From NCBI RefSeq assembly GCF_030282825.1, contig NZ_JASTZU010000062.1, positions 1-64,000 of the forward strand: a stretch of 64,000 bases of DNA, given 5' to 3'. The position numbers were made by a program, and so were the translations under genes. The notes under the pieces are model-generated. The model searched no databases and was not told where the DNA came from. It worked only from the letters and a program-made list of their open reading frames with translations. This document shows positions 11,408 to 19,915 of the stretch, one piece after another. The stretch's first letter is position 1, and each line of letters opens with the position of its first letter. The stretch comes from Aquibacillus rhizosphaerae. GTDB lineage: Bacteria; Bacillota; Bacilli; Bacillales; Amphibacillaceae.

Positions 11408-11623
11408 TTTTTAAGTGATAAGAAATGACTTTACAGAAGTTATGTGACTGGATTTAAAGGTTTTCTTGGTGAGGTGAGGCTGACTCATATTATAAGGGGT
11501 TGAACATGGATAGATTTCCTTCTCAAGGAGTATGTTAGTTTGTCTACTATTTTAAGTCAACGAAATATCTGTTTATTAAACGAAGAGCCCTGAAATTTCA
11601 TGACATATAATTGCATGTATGAT

Positions 11624-11655
11624 AAAGCCTCAGTTAATCCATCACTGAGGCTTTA
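11624..11655 (-). terminator. Terminator of galE-pgcA
   Basis: AAAGCCTCAGT and ACTGAGGCTTT arms with a 9-base loop, just below the pgcA stop at 11664. Confidence 0.85.
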
Positions 11656-11663
11656 CAAATAAT

Positions 11664-13403
11664 TTAGTTTACTATCTCATTTACGCGCTCCATAACACCT
11701 TTTTGCAATGTACTTAATTGTTCTTGACTCGCTTTCAACGTTTTACCGTTCACACCAAAATAAAACTTAATTTTTGGTTCTGTACCAGATGGACGTAAAC
11801 AGAACCAAGATCCATCATCTAATTTGTACTTTAACACGTTTGATTTAGGAAGATGGATTGGATCGACTTCACTCTTTGACACAAGATTTCTTGTGCTTGC
11901 TTTATAATCCTCAATTTCTGCTATTTTCACACCTGCAACTTCAAATGGAGGGTTGCTTCTAAAATTGGCTAAGATAGATTCAATTTGTTTCGTTCCATCT
12001 TTTCCTTTCAATGTTAGTGACTCCAAAGATTCGAGGTAATACCCATACTCGTCAAAAATGGCTAGTAACCCTTCATACAGTGTCATTCCCTTTGCTTTGT
12101 AGAAAGCGGCAACTTCAGCAATCATTAAACAAGCTTGAACAGCATCCTTGTCTCGAACGAAATCACTTATGAGATAGCCATAACTCTCTTCATAACCAAA
12201 TAGGAAACTCTTCTCCTTAGACTCCTCAAACTCTTTAATTTTTTCACCAATGAATTTAAATCCTGTTAGCGTATCAATTGTCTCAAGTCCATGGGCTGAT
12301 GCAATGTCACGTCCTATTTCTGAAGTTACAATTGTTTTCAATACCGTTGCATTAGCAGGTAGTTCACCTTTTCGCTTCTTTTCGGTAATTAAATAATGTA
12401 ATAATAGAGCGCCGACTTGGTTGCCTGTTAAAACTTGATAACTGCCTTGGTCATTTTTCACTGCGACACCTACACGGTCTGCATCAGGGTCAGTGCCTAA
12501 CAGAATATCGGCATTTTGTTTTTCTCCATATTCTATGGCAAGCTTAAAAGCAGCATGTTCCTCTGGATTAGGTGACTTTACAGTAGAAAAATTAGGATCA
12601 GGAAGCTCCTGTTCTTTCACTACTTCAATATGTTTAAAACCAATTGCACTTAAACCGTCACGAACAGGAATATTTCCCGTACCATGTAGTGGTGTAAAGA
12701 CTACCTTAAAGTCATCTGCTACTTGTTTAATTATGTCTGGATTGACAACGATAGTCTTCAACTGATCTAAGTAAGCTTTATCCACTTTATCACTAATCAT
12801 CTGTAATAGACCTGAACTAATTAATCCAGCTTCATCTGCTACTTGAATGACTAGTTCATTTTCTACTTCATTCACTTTTTCAATTAGTTCATCTGCATCC
12901 GCAGGTGGTAGCTGACCACCATCTGGCCCATACACTTTATACCCATTATATTCTGGCGGATTATGACTAGCTGTAATGACAATTCCACTATATGCATTTA
13001 AATATCTGACAGCAAAAGATAGTTCAGGTGTTGGTCTAAGCGAATCGAATACATAAGCTTGAATACCATGTTCACCTAATGTTTTTGCAGCTTCAATGGC
13101 AAACTCTGGAGATTTAAATCGTGAATCATAAGCGATGACCACACCTCTCCCTTTGGCAACATCACCATTCTCTTCAATGTAACGTGCTAATCCTTCCGTT
13201 GCTTTTCTAATCGTATAAATATTCATACGGTTAGATCCAGGTCCTAGTTCACCACGCATACCACCTGTACCAAATTCGAGTTCTTTATAAAAACTATCTT
13301 CAAGTTTTTTTTCATCATTTTCTATTGCGACTAACTGATCTCTTAATTCTTTGTCTAACTGTTCAAAATTACGCCACTTTTCGTATTGTGTTTGCCAGCT
13401 CAT
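11664..13403 (-). CDS. pgcA: Phosphoglucomutase / phosphomannomutase (alpha-PGM)
   Basis: 579 residues, the usual length of Bacillus PgcA. It interconverts glucose 6-phosphate and glucose 1-phosphate. The phosphoserine loop [13 protein letters not shown], the metal loop [10 protein letters not shown], the sugar loop FGYEESYGY and the phosphate loop [11 protein letters not shown] are all intact. It follows galE by 26 bases on the same strand and shares its terminator. The pair makes UDP-sugar precursors: PgcA supplies glucose 1-phosphate for UDP-glucose and GalE epimerises UDP-glucose to UDP-galactose. This fits supply of sugars for wall glycopolymers, glycolipid or exopolysaccharide. The start is ATG 13403 with AAGGGAG. 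Confidence 0.95.
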   Translation of the reverse strand: MSWQTQYEKWRNFEQLDKELRDQLVAIENDEKKLEDSFYKELEFGTGGMRGELGPGSNRMNIYTIRKATEGLARYIEENGDVAKGRGVVIAYDSRFKSPEFAIEAAKTLGEHGIQAYVFDSLRPTPELSFAVRYLNAYSGIVITASHNPPEYNGYKVYGPDGGQLPPADADELIEKVNEVENELVIQVADEAGLISSGLLQMISDKVDKAYLDQLKTIVVNPDIIKQVADDFKVVFTPLHGTGNIPVRDGLSAIGFKHIEVVKEQELPDPNFSTVKSPNPEEHAAFKLAIEYGEKQNADILLGTDPDADRVGVAVKNDQGSYQVLTGNQVGALLLHYLITEKKRKGELPANATVLKTIVTSEIGRDIASAHGLETIDTLTGFKFIGEKIKEFEESKEKSFLFGYEESYGYLISDFVRDKDAVQACLMIAEVAAFYKAKGMTLYEGLLAIFDEYGYYLESLESLTLKGKDGTKQIESILANFRSNPPFEVAGVKIAEIEDYKASTRNLVSKSEVDPIHLPKSNVLKYKLDDGSWFCLRPSGTEPKIKFYFGVNGKTLKASQEQLSTLQKGVMERVNEIVN

Positions 13404-13429
13404 TTTTATTCTCCCTTTTATGTACGAAT

Positions 13430-14416
13430 TTAATCTTCAAATCCATTTGGATGATTTCTATGCCAATCCCACGCGTGAGACACCATCGCTTCTAAATCTG
13501 CATATTGTGGAACCCAGCCAAGTTCTTCTTTTGCTTTTTCTGATGAAGCAATTAATATAGCCGGATCTCCTAAACGACGCGGTGCTACCTCAGCAGGAAT
13601 CGTGTGCTCAGTAACCTTCCGACACGTATCAATTACTTGTTTAACCGAAAAACCTTGTCCATTCCCTAAGTTGTATATGGAACTTTCTTTTGTTTCCTTC
13701 AATTTCTTAACCGCTTGGTAATGTGCTTGTGCTAAATCAAATACATGAATATAGTCACGAATACAAGTACCATCCTCAGTTGGGTAATCATCCCCATACA
13801 TCTTAACATGATCTCGTTGTCCTAAAGCAACCTGAAGGACGATTGGAATTAAGTGCGTTTCAGGGTCATGGTCTTCTCCAATTCGCCCTAACGGATCTGC
13901 ACCTGCTGCATTAAAATAGCGTAAGCAAACGGACTTAAGCCCATAAGCTTGATCACTCCATTTAAGCATCTTTTCAATTGCTAATTTTGTTTCACCATAA
14001 GGATTAGTTGGAATCGTAGCATCACTCTCTTGGATTGGGATAGAATCTGGTTCACCATATGTAGCAGCAGTAGAAGAAAAAACAATGTGCTTTACATTAT
14101 TTTCTACCATTTTCTTGATAAGGTGGTGGGTGCCTATTACATTGTTTTCATAGTATTTTAACGGATTTTCAACACTTTCGCCTACTAAGGAGTCTGCAGC
14201 AAAATGAATAACAGCATCAATTGCATGATTAGCAAAAACTTCATCTAGTATTGCATTATCTTCTAAGCTGCCTTCATAAAATGTAGTTCCCTGCATCGCA
14301 GCCTTATGGCCCTTACGCAAGCTATCCACTATTACGACATCTTCCCCTTGCTCCTTTAAATACAAAACGGTATGACTACCAATATAACCTGCACCACCAG
14401 TGACTAAAATCGTCAT
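13430..14416 (-). CDS. galE: UDP-glucose 4-epimerase
   Basis: 328 residues, a short-chain dehydrogenase-type epimerase using bound NAD. The Rossmann motif GGAGYIGSH is at the N-terminus, the serine/threonine of FSSTAATYG is present, and the catalytic pair is in NPYGETK (Y-x3-K). The start is ATG 14416 with AAGGGGGAA. A frame extending to 14452 lacks a ribosome site. It is the first gene of the galE-pgcA pair. No galK or galT is nearby, which favours a biosynthetic rather than a galactose-catabolic role. Confidence 0.95.
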   Translation of the reverse strand: MTILVTGGAGYIGSHTVLYLKEQGEDVVIVDSLRKGHKAAMQGTTFYEGSLEDNAILDEVFANHAIDAVIHFAADSLVGESVENPLKYYENNVIGTHHLIKKMVENNVKHIVFSSTAATYGEPDSIPIQESDATIPTNPYGETKLAIEKMLKWSDQAYGLKSVCLRYFNAAGADPLGRIGEDHDPETHLIPIVLQVALGQRDHVKMYGDDYPTEDGTCIRDYIHVFDLAQAHYQAVKKLKETKESSIYNLGNGQGFSVKQVIDTCRKVTEHTIPAEVAPRRLGDPAILIASSEKAKEELGWVPQYADLEAMVSHAWDWHRNHPNGFED

Positions 14417-14772
14417 AAACTTCCCCCTTAATTTATCGTATATATCATTCATGTTAAAATTAGATTTAATTGTAAGTATTAATTATATCAAATATTGTTT
14501 GTATAGTCTTTACCACAGAAGCGATTAAAAGTCGACATAATTCGATTGTTGCACGCATTAAATTATAAATTTCTAGCCTTACATTACAAATTCCTTACTA
14601 TTCTTCTCTAGAAGCAGCTTGGAAGATATGCTGTTTTTTGTAATACATGAATTTAACTAAGATTGCATGCTAGCAATAAAAGTCATTTTCATTTAAACTT
14701 GCTAGTATATGAATAATTTGTCGGATTAAATTACATAAAGAGGTTCCGCGCCATTATTAGGAGGGGTCAATC
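14417..14772. other. Divergent promoter region of galE and the prs paralogue
   Basis: A 356-base AT-rich gap between divergent genes. It holds no open frame or repeat I can support. The GGAGGGG ribosome site for the GTG start at 14773 is at its right end. Promoters for both genes must lie here, but no single one stands out. Confidence 0.5.
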
Positions 14773-15726
14773 GTGTCAACTGTCTATCGAGGTTCCAAGT
14801 TAAAAGTTTTATCATTAAATTCCAACCCTGAACTCGCTGAAGAAATTGCAACGCAAATCGGGGTAGATCTAAGTAAGAGTTCCGTACGAACTTTTAGTGA
14901 TGGAGAAATACAAATTAATATTGAAGAAAGTGTTAGAGGTTGTGACGTATTTGTCGTTCAATCGACAAGTTATCCAATCAATCAAAACATTATGGAACTA
15001 CTCATCATGCTTGATGCATTAAAACGTGCGTCAGTTAATACCATTAACGTGATTATCCCATACTATGGATATGCAAGACAAGACCGCAAAGCACGAGCTC
15101 GTGAACCGATAACAGCTAAATTAATTGCAGATTTAATTCAAAAAGCTGGCGCTTCAAGAGTAATCACACTTGATTTACATGCTCCTCAAACACAAGGATT
15201 TTTTAATATACCCGTTGATCAACTTGTCGGTATACCAATTTTGTCGAAACATTTTATTGGGAAAAATCTACAAGATATTGTCGTCGTTTCTCCTGACCAT
15301 GGAAGTGTCACACGTGCAAGGCAACTTGCAGACCAGTTAAAAGCACCTATTGCAATCGTTGATAAACGTGGGCCAAGGGAAAGTCATGCAGGTGAAATGA
15401 ATATTGTAGGCGATATTGAAAATAAAACTGCTATTATCATTGATGATATTATTGACACCGCTACGAGAATTACGAGTGCTACGAACGCTTTAATTGAACA
15501 AGGAGCAAAAGAAGTTTATGCATGTAGTACGCATCCAGTTTTATCAGGACAAGCTATCGAAAAAATCGAACAGTCTCCCTTGATTGAACTCGTTGTTACA
15601 AACAGCATTGCACTTCCTCCTGAGAAACAATTAGATAAAATCACTCAGTTAACCATTGCTCCTCTAATTGCCGACGCGATTATACGCGTATATGAGCAAC
15701 GTTCTGTTAGTGTCTTATTTGATTAA
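14773..15726 (+). CDS. Ribose-phosphate pyrophosphokinase paralogue with altered active-site loops
   Basis: 317 residues, colinear with Bacillus PRPP synthase (Prs), which makes PRPP from ribose 5-phosphate and ATP. The ATP-site segments [12 protein letters not shown] and [12 protein letters not shown] are conserved. Two normally invariant loops are not. The flexible catalytic loop reads DKRGPR where Prs has DKRRPR, so the arginine known to be critical (Arg199 in the B. caldolyticus enzyme) is Gly200. The ribose-phosphate loop reads [10 protein letters not shown] where Prs has DDIIDTAGTI. The gene stands alone rather than beside gcaD (glmU), where the housekeeping prs normally lies. It may be inactive, changed in substrate, or a regulatory partner like eukaryotic PRPP-synthase-associated proteins. 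The GTG start has AGGAGGGG upstream. Confidence 0.85.
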   Translation: MSTVYRGSKLKVLSLNSNPELAEEIATQIGVDLSKSSVRTFSDGEIQINIEESVRGCDVFVVQSTSYPINQNIMELLIMLDALKRASVNTINVIIPYYGYARQDRKARAREPITAKLIADLIQKAGASRVITLDLHAPQTQGFFNIPVDQLVGIPILSKHFIGKNLQDIVVVSPDHGSVTRARQLADQLKAPIAIVDKRGPRESHAGEMNIVGDIENKTAIIIDDIIDTATRITSATNALIEQGAKEVYACSTHPVLSGQAIEKIEQSPLIELVVTNSIALPPEKQLDKITQLTIAPLIADAIIRVYEQRSVSVLFD

Positions 15727-15727
15727 G

Positions 15728-15848
15728 TGAGTCAATTTCATAATTACCTTATTCAGTCATCTAAGGGCAATATAAAGTTTGGAAATGTTTTTATCCAACT
15801 ATATATCGTTGTAGGTGACGATAAAATTGGTATGATGAAATTGATTAA
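15728..15848. repeat. MITE-like inverted repeat, copy 2
   Basis: 121 bp beginning TGAGTCAATTTCATAATTAC one base after the stop codon at 15726, and ending GATGAAATTGATTAA. The two halves are imperfect inverted repeats of each other, so the whole can fold as one long hairpin. It is in the same orientation relative to its upstream gene as the copies behind cysC and the M50 remnant. Confidence 0.75.
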
Positions 15849-15920
15849 GTAATATAGACTTAAGACATAGAGAAGAGTAAGTCCCCTTGCACTTAACAAC
15901 AATGTTTCCTTATTTTATTA

Positions 15921-15960
15921 AAAAGATCCTGTAACAATTACTTGTTACAGGATCTTTTTA
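15921..15960. terminator. Bidirectional terminator
   Basis: AAAAAGATCCTGTAACAA and TTGTTACAGGATCTTTTT arms. It lies between the prs paralogue (plus) and the AbrB gene (minus) and can serve both. Confidence 0.9.
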
Positions 15961-15974
15961 ATTCACAACGATAT

Positions 15975-16241
15975 TTAATCTTTTAACTCATTGAAAAGAA
16001 TGTCAATTCCTTTTGGACTTAATACAATCTTTCCATCACAAAATGTTTTATTTTCTGCATTCACTTCACCTGTAATGTGACAAGCCATATTTGTTTCAAA
16101 TTTTTTCAGAATAATCTTATCTTCTTCCGTAAATATTTCTAACGGATCTTTTTCTCTAATTTTGAATACATCCCGTAATTCTTTTGGTAGAACGATTCTC
16201 CCTAACGTATCAACCTTTCGAACCAATCCAGTACTCTTCAT
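15975..16241 (-). CDS. AbrB/Abh family transition-state regulator
   Basis: 88 residues. The N-terminal swapped-hairpin DNA-binding domain is clear (MKSTGLVRKVDTLGRIVLPK, ELRDVFKIREKDPLEI). A C-terminal AbrB-type dimerisation domain follows (CHITGEVNAENK, GKIVLSPKG). B. subtilis AbrB and Abh repress stationary-phase genes. This protein is about equally similar to both by eye, so I give no symbol. The start at ATG 16241 has GGGGAG upstream; the frame extending to a TTG at 16262 is less likely. Two tandem 21-bp repeats overlap its promoter, which suggests autoregulation as for B. subtilis abrB. Confidence 0.9.
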   Translation of the reverse strand: MKSTGLVRKVDTLGRIVLPKELRDVFKIREKDPLEIFTEEDKIILKKFETNMACHITGEVNAENKTFCDGKIVLSPKGIDILFNELKD

Positions 16242-16274
16242 TTTAAAAACTCCCCAATTCAATTTTTAAAAATG

Positions 16275-16316
16275 TCTCGAATTCAGTATAACATATCTCG
16301 AATTCAATGTAACATA
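16275..16316 (-). promoter_or_regulatory. Tandem 21-bp repeats over the AbrB promoter
   Basis: TCTCGAATTCAGTATAACAT(A) is followed at once by TCTCGAATTCAATGTAACAT(A), 18 of 21 bases identical. On the minus strand they contain TATACT (-10) and TTACAT (-35) with a 16-base spacer. A period of 21 bp places two sites on the same DNA face, as expected for a cooperative repressor operator. Confidence 0.55.
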
Positions 16317-16371
16317 TATTGGATTGATTACCTTATACTAGTAATTCGGAGATATCATATCACTTGTTACT

Positions 16372-16387
16372 TGTGATTCAAATCACT
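16372..16387. promoter_or_regulatory. Fnr/CRP-type palindrome upstream of the cupin gene
   Basis: TGTGATTCAAATCACT has perfect GTGATT/AATCAC arms and fits the Bacillus Fnr pattern TGTGA-N6-TCACA with one mismatch. It lies about 95-110 bases before the cupin start. Confidence 0.5.
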
Positions 16388-16391
16388 TCAT

Positions 16392-16406
16392 TGATAATCA
16401 ATATCA
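16392..16406. promoter_or_regulatory. Fur-family box upstream of the cupin gene
   Basis: TGATAATCAATATCA matches 14 of 15 positions of the 7-1-7 Fur-type consensus TGATAATNATTATCA. It lies only 4 bases from the Fnr-like palindrome, about 75-90 bases before the start codon. Fur, PerR and Zur boxes are similar, so the exact regulator is open. Confidence 0.45.
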
Positions 16407-16480
16407 TTTACAATTACTTTAAGAAGTTAATAACAAATCTAAGTTATCTTCTACTAGTTAACATAAAGGAGAAATGACCT

Positions 16481-16822
16481 ATGAATGTAGCAAATATCAA
16501 TGAATATAAAGAGTTCAATCAAGAAAAGTTCACAAAACGAATTGTTTTTAAAGAGGGAGGCAGTACTTCTTTTGTTCTTAATTTTAAATCTGGACAGGAG
16601 TTACCTGCTCACAAGCATCCTGGTACGAATGTCTATCTCCATGTATTACAAGGTAAGGGAGTCTTTACAATCAACGATAAAGAAACATATGTATCGAAAG
16701 ATGATGTATTACTTGTAACAGGTGATGAGCTGCTTTCTTTCGCTAATAACAGTAATGAAGACGTAAGTTTATACGTAATACTAAACAAAATCCCGAATGA
16801 AAAGTATGCAGAAAACATATAA
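16481..16822 (+). CDS. Small cupin-domain protein
   Basis: 113 residues forming one cupin barrel. Motif 1 has the histidine pair (PAHKHPGTN) but lacks the usual glutamate. Motif 2 (VTGDELLSFANNS) lacks the usual histidine, so a standard 3-His-1-Glu metal site is incomplete. No enzyme activity can be assigned. The start at ATG 16481 has AAAGGAG. The promoter region carries Fnr-like and Fur-like boxes, which points to control by oxygen or iron. It is divergent from the AbrB gene with a 239-base shared control region. Confidence 0.8.
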   Translation: MNVANINEYKEFNQEKFTKRIVFKEGGSTSFVLNFKSGQELPAHKHPGTNVYLHVLQGKGVFTINDKETYVSKDDVLLVTGDELLSFANNSNEDVSLYVILNKIPNEKYAENI

Positions 16823-16845
16823 ATAATCTCATAGAATCTTGCATG

Positions 16846-16874
16846 AAAAGGTCTTTTACTTAGGCCTTTTTTTT
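16846..16874 (+). terminator. Terminator of the cupin gene
   Basis: AAAAGGTC pairs with GGCCTTTT around a 9-base loop and is followed by TTTT. Confidence 0.75.
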
Positions 16875-16879
16875 GTTTT

Positions 16880-16965
16880 GACTGACTATAAAGAAAAGCA
16901 GAGGGTCGTTACAAACTCTTGGGCAGTTATGACGCAGGAGCTAGACATCTCAGATTTTTTCGTTC
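16880..16965. repeat. Degenerate intergenic repeat remnant
   Basis: Contains GGAGCTAGACATCTCAGATT with a T-rich tail, the same core as at 1978-2098. Confidence 0.4.
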
Positions 16966-17075
16966 GTTAGTGAAATATTACAGAAATACGTATGTTGCTA
17001 ATTCGAATTCATCGTGACAGACACTAGTATCTTCTGTATAATATATTTCGATAGTCGAAGGAAAGGGAGAGCCAC

Positions 17076-18266
17076 ATGAGTGATCAAACATTAGAGTCAA
17101 GTCATTTTAAGAAAGAAAAGATATGGACAAAAGACTTTGCCCTAATTTGTGCGGCAAACTTTTTTATTTTTCTAGGTTTTCAAATGACATTGCCTACCAT
17201 ACCGTTATTTGTACAAGAGCTTGGTGGTAGTGATCAGATGATTGGTATCATAACAGGAATTTTCACATTCTCTGCATTACTATTTCGTCCATACGCTGGA
17301 CATGCATTAGAATCAAAAGGAAGACAGTTTGTGTATATGATAGGGTTAAGTATTTTTGTATTATCTGTTGGTTCTTTTGCATTTATAGCAAGTATTGCTT
17401 TCTTATTATTGATGCGAATGGTACAAGGAATTGGTTGGGGTTTTTCCACAACAGCAACCGGTACAATCGCCACAGACTTAATTCCACCTAAACGCCGTGG
17501 TGAGGGAATGGGATATTTTGGGTTATCAGGCAACATTGCGCTTGCATTTGGACCTGCTTTAGGATTAACACTAGTGGGCCACATAACATTCACCCAATTA
17601 TTTTTAATTTGTTCTGCTTTAGGCTTAGTAGCTTTATTTCTTTCCTCACAAATAAAGTACAAAAAAATAGAAAAAGTAACGCATCCAACAACGACAGTGA
17701 AGTTTGATATCTTTGAGAAGAGCGCTATCCAACCATCGTTACTATTATTTTTTATAACAGTAACTTTTGGTGGGATTGCATCATTCCTCCCCTTGTACAC
17801 GGCAAGAGAAGGAATAGATGGCATTGAAATATATTTTCTTATCTTTGCATTATTCTTAATGGCTTCTAGAACATTTGCTGGGAGATTATATGATTTAAGA
17901 GGTCATATTTTTGTTTTTTTACCTGGAACACTTTTGATTTTGAGTGCGATGCTTTTGTTAGTATGGTTGCCAAACTCTATCATTTTGTTTGTCGCTGCAG
18001 CCTTATATGGATTAGGATTCGGAAGTGTTCAGCCCGCACTACAAGCCTGGTCTGTTGATAAAGCGCCAGCACATCGTAAAGGTATGGCAAATGCCACCTT
18101 CTTCTCTTTTTTCGATCTAGGTGTTGGTGTTGGAGCGTTGACATTCGGACAAATTGCTTTCGTGTTTGGGTATAGTTATATCTATCTAACCTCGGCTGCA
18201 TCTGTATTTTTATCGATGGTACTTTATATCATATTATTGATTCGTGGAAGGCAAAAAATTAGATAA
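17076..18266 (+). CDS. MFS transporter, drug/metabolite type
   Basis: 396 residues with about 12 hydrophobic helices. The loop between helices 2 and 3 reads FRPYAGHALESKGRQ, a variant of the MFS signature, and GIGWGFSTTATGTIATD in helix 4-5 resembles the proton-antiporter motif C region. That suggests an exporter of the DHA1 group, but the substrate cannot be read. The start at ATG 17076 has AAAGGGAGAG. It is a single gene with its own terminator. Confidence 0.88.
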   Translation: MSDQTLESSHFKKEKIWTKDFALICAANFFIFLGFQMTLPTIPLFVQELGGSDQMIGIITGIFTFSALLFRPYAGHALESKGRQFVYMIGLSIFVLSVGSFAFIASIAFLLLMRMVQGIGWGFSTTATGTIATDLIPPKRRGEGMGYFGLSGNIALAFGPALGLTLVGHITFTQLFLICSALGLVALFLSSQIKYKKIEKVTHPTTTVKFDIFEKSAIQPSLLLFFITVTFGGIASFLPLYTAREGIDGIEIYFLIFALFLMASRTFAGRLYDLRGHIFVFLPGTLLILSAMLLLVWLPNSIILFVAAALYGLGFGSVQPALQAWSVDKAPAHRKGMANATFFSFFDLGVGVGALTFGQIAFVFGYSYIYLTSAASVFLSMVLYIILLIRGRQKIR

Positions 18267-18271
18267 AACGC

Positions 18272-18300
18272 AAAACCACTCTTTTTAAGAGTGGTTTTTT
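18272..18300 (+). terminator. Terminator of the MFS gene
   Basis: AAAACCACTCTT and AAGAGTGGTTTTTT arms directly after the stop. Confidence 0.9.
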
Positions 18301-18446
18301 GTAATGAATTTGAATCAACACAGCACGAGAAACCATTTCATATTTTCGAAAGTTTATAGCATTCCTACTCAACTATCTACTATTCATTTAACGCGTAGAT
18401 TTAAAAATGATATGATAAAGGAAACAACTTAACAAGGAGAGATAGC

Positions 18447-19172
18447 ATGAAAATTGCTTTTATTTCTGATATTCATGGAAACGCCATCGCACTGGAAGCA
18501 GTACTGAAAGACATAGAAAATAAACATGTAGATAAAATTGTTGTACTAGGAGACTTGGCGTATCGAGGTCCGGAACCAAAACGTTCCATAGAGTTAGTAA
18601 AAGGCCTGAATACAACTGTAATTAAAGGAAATGCAGACGAGTGGATTGTAAGAGGTGTTAATCAAGGTGAAGTACCTGACAAAGTCCTCGATTTAATGAA
18701 TGAAGAAAGAGATTGGTCCGTATCACAGATAGATCAGGCTGATATGGATTACTTAGCACAACTTCCGACAGAAATCACATTGGAAGATGAGGGAATTAAA
18801 TTCCATGCTTTTCATGCCACACCAACCTCTTTATTTGATGTGGTTCTTCCAGATGCTGCTGATAGTGAATTAGAATCTAAATTAATATCTGCAAAAGATG
18901 CGGATGTGTATCTTTATGGGCACATTCATAAAGCATACATCCGGTATGTCCAAGGTAAAACGATAATTAACTTGGGTAGTATTGGGCTTCCTTTTGATGG
19001 TGTAACAAAAGCTTCTTATGCAATTGTAAATGTTAAAGACGGCATTCTTAGTACGTCTATCGAACGCGTCAGCTATGATTACCAAAAAACAATCGACTTA
19101 TATGATACCGTGAATTATCCAAATACATCGATGATGAAAAACATCGTAAAGAGTGCTTCTATTAACAATTAA
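18447..19172 (+). CDS. Metallophosphoesterase family protein
   Basis: 241 residues of the calcineurin-like YfcE/MJ0936 type. Metal ligands are visible in order: FISDIHGN (D-x-H), VVLGDLAYRGP (GDxxxRG-like), IKGNADEW (GNxD where GNHD is usual), FHAFHATP and LYGHIHKA (GHxH). The family hydrolyses phosphodiesters or phosphomonoesters; the natural substrate is unknown. It is a single gene. The ATG at 18447 follows AAGGAGAG. Confidence 0.88.
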   Translation: MKIAFISDIHGNAIALEAVLKDIENKHVDKIVVLGDLAYRGPEPKRSIELVKGLNTTVIKGNADEWIVRGVNQGEVPDKVLDLMNEERDWSVSQIDQADMDYLAQLPTEITLEDEGIKFHAFHATPTSLFDVVLPDAADSELESKLISAKDADVYLYGHIHKAYIRYVQGKTIINLGSIGLPFDGVTKASYAIVNVKDGILSTSIERVSYDYQKTIDLYDTVNYPNTSMMKNIVKSASINN

Positions 19173-19221
19173 TAGTAAAGCATATAGATTCGAAATAAGT
19201 ATTAAAACCAGAAAGTAGCAA

Positions 19222-19382
19222 AGAACAAAAGCGCAAGCCCTTGCTCACCCTAGGGCAATTAAGACGAACATCTATGTGGTCCTCTTTACCACAAAGATGT
19301 TTAACTCGGGTAGGCGCTGTAGCTGGACGTGGCACATGCATTAGTCAGTTATCCACAGGACACTAAATCTATAATTTCCTGG
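19222..19382. repeat. Hairpin intergenic repeat (R family), copy 1
   Basis: GCTCACCCTAGGGCAATTAA, the hairpin AACATCTATGTGGT...ACCACAAAGATGTT, GGGTAGGCGCTGTAGCTGGA, CAGTTATCCACAGGACAC and TCTATAATTTCC occur in this order. The family recurs at 21448, 26955, 33321 and 50229. It is non-coding. Confidence 0.75.
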
Positions 19383-19388
19383 TGCTAC

Positions 19389-19422
19389 AAAAAAAGTTAT
19401 CACCGTGATGATAACTTTTTTT
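19389..19422. terminator. Bidirectional terminator
   Basis: AAAAAAAGTTATCA and TGATAACTTTTTTT arms in the convergent gap between the phosphoesterase and the minus-strand remnant at 19467. Confidence 0.85.
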
Positions 19423-19466
19423 GTTCTAAGTAGCCCTTATGAGTGATTGGGATAGATTATTCAATT

Positions 19467-19721
19467 TCAACTTCTTTTTTGCACTTTAATACAATTAAAT
19501 AGCTCATTACCGCTAAAGTTAAAGAAATCGTTCGACTCGTCTATTATTTCTAATACAGGAATTCTTTTGTGCTTTGAGAGAATCAAGATTTTATTTTCGA
19601 ATATTGTCACTTGCTGTTCTATGACACCCACCTTAAAAATCGACTTGTTCACTTGGTTATATTCTTTCATAATCACTTGCTTTACTTCACCCAATGTTGG
19701 CGACAGCTTTTTTGTAATGAT
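19467..19721 (-). pseudogene. Truncated MpsC/DUF2294-like gene
   Basis: The protein reads EVKQVIMKEYNQVNKSIFKV then EQQVTIFENKILILSKHKRI, which resembles the N-terminal half of the Na-translocating system MpsC (DUF2294) family as I know it. It ends about 75-84 residues in, where homologues continue, after a low-similarity tail. The in-frame segment extends above the first usable start (TTG 19694) to 19721, where AGGGGG is followed 7 bases later by ATC instead of ATG. Both the start and the C-terminus therefore look damaged. If expressed from TTG 19694 it would be a 75-residue fragment. Confidence 0.4.
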
Positions 19722-19869
19722 AGCCTAACCCCCTATCCAATTGTTCCATATGTACAGTTTTCTTAACTGGGTTTTATTTAATCGAATATTCTGCCATTAA
19801 TGTATCATAGTTATTGGACAACATCGTCTTCTTTGTTACATTATCTACCGCATTTTTTTAGACTTTAAG

Positions 19870-19914
19870 AAAAAAGACAATAGCACCCCATCTGGTGAGG
19901 TACTATTGTCTTTT
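19870..19914 (-). terminator. Terminator of the PP-loop-like gene
   Basis: AAAAAGACAATAGCACC and GGTACTATTGTCTTTT arms immediately below the stop at 19916. Confidence 0.9.
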
Positions 19915-19915
19915 G

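Noticed and set aside
16500-16718. 72-codon plus-strand frame inside the cupin gene
   Set aside because: Overlaps the cupin in another frame, with no ribosome site and no protein-like pattern.
17234-17824. 196-codon minus-strand frame opposite the MFS gene
   Set aside because: A long antisense shadow of a strongly biased membrane gene. No start signal, and the composition is that of reversed hydrophobic codons.
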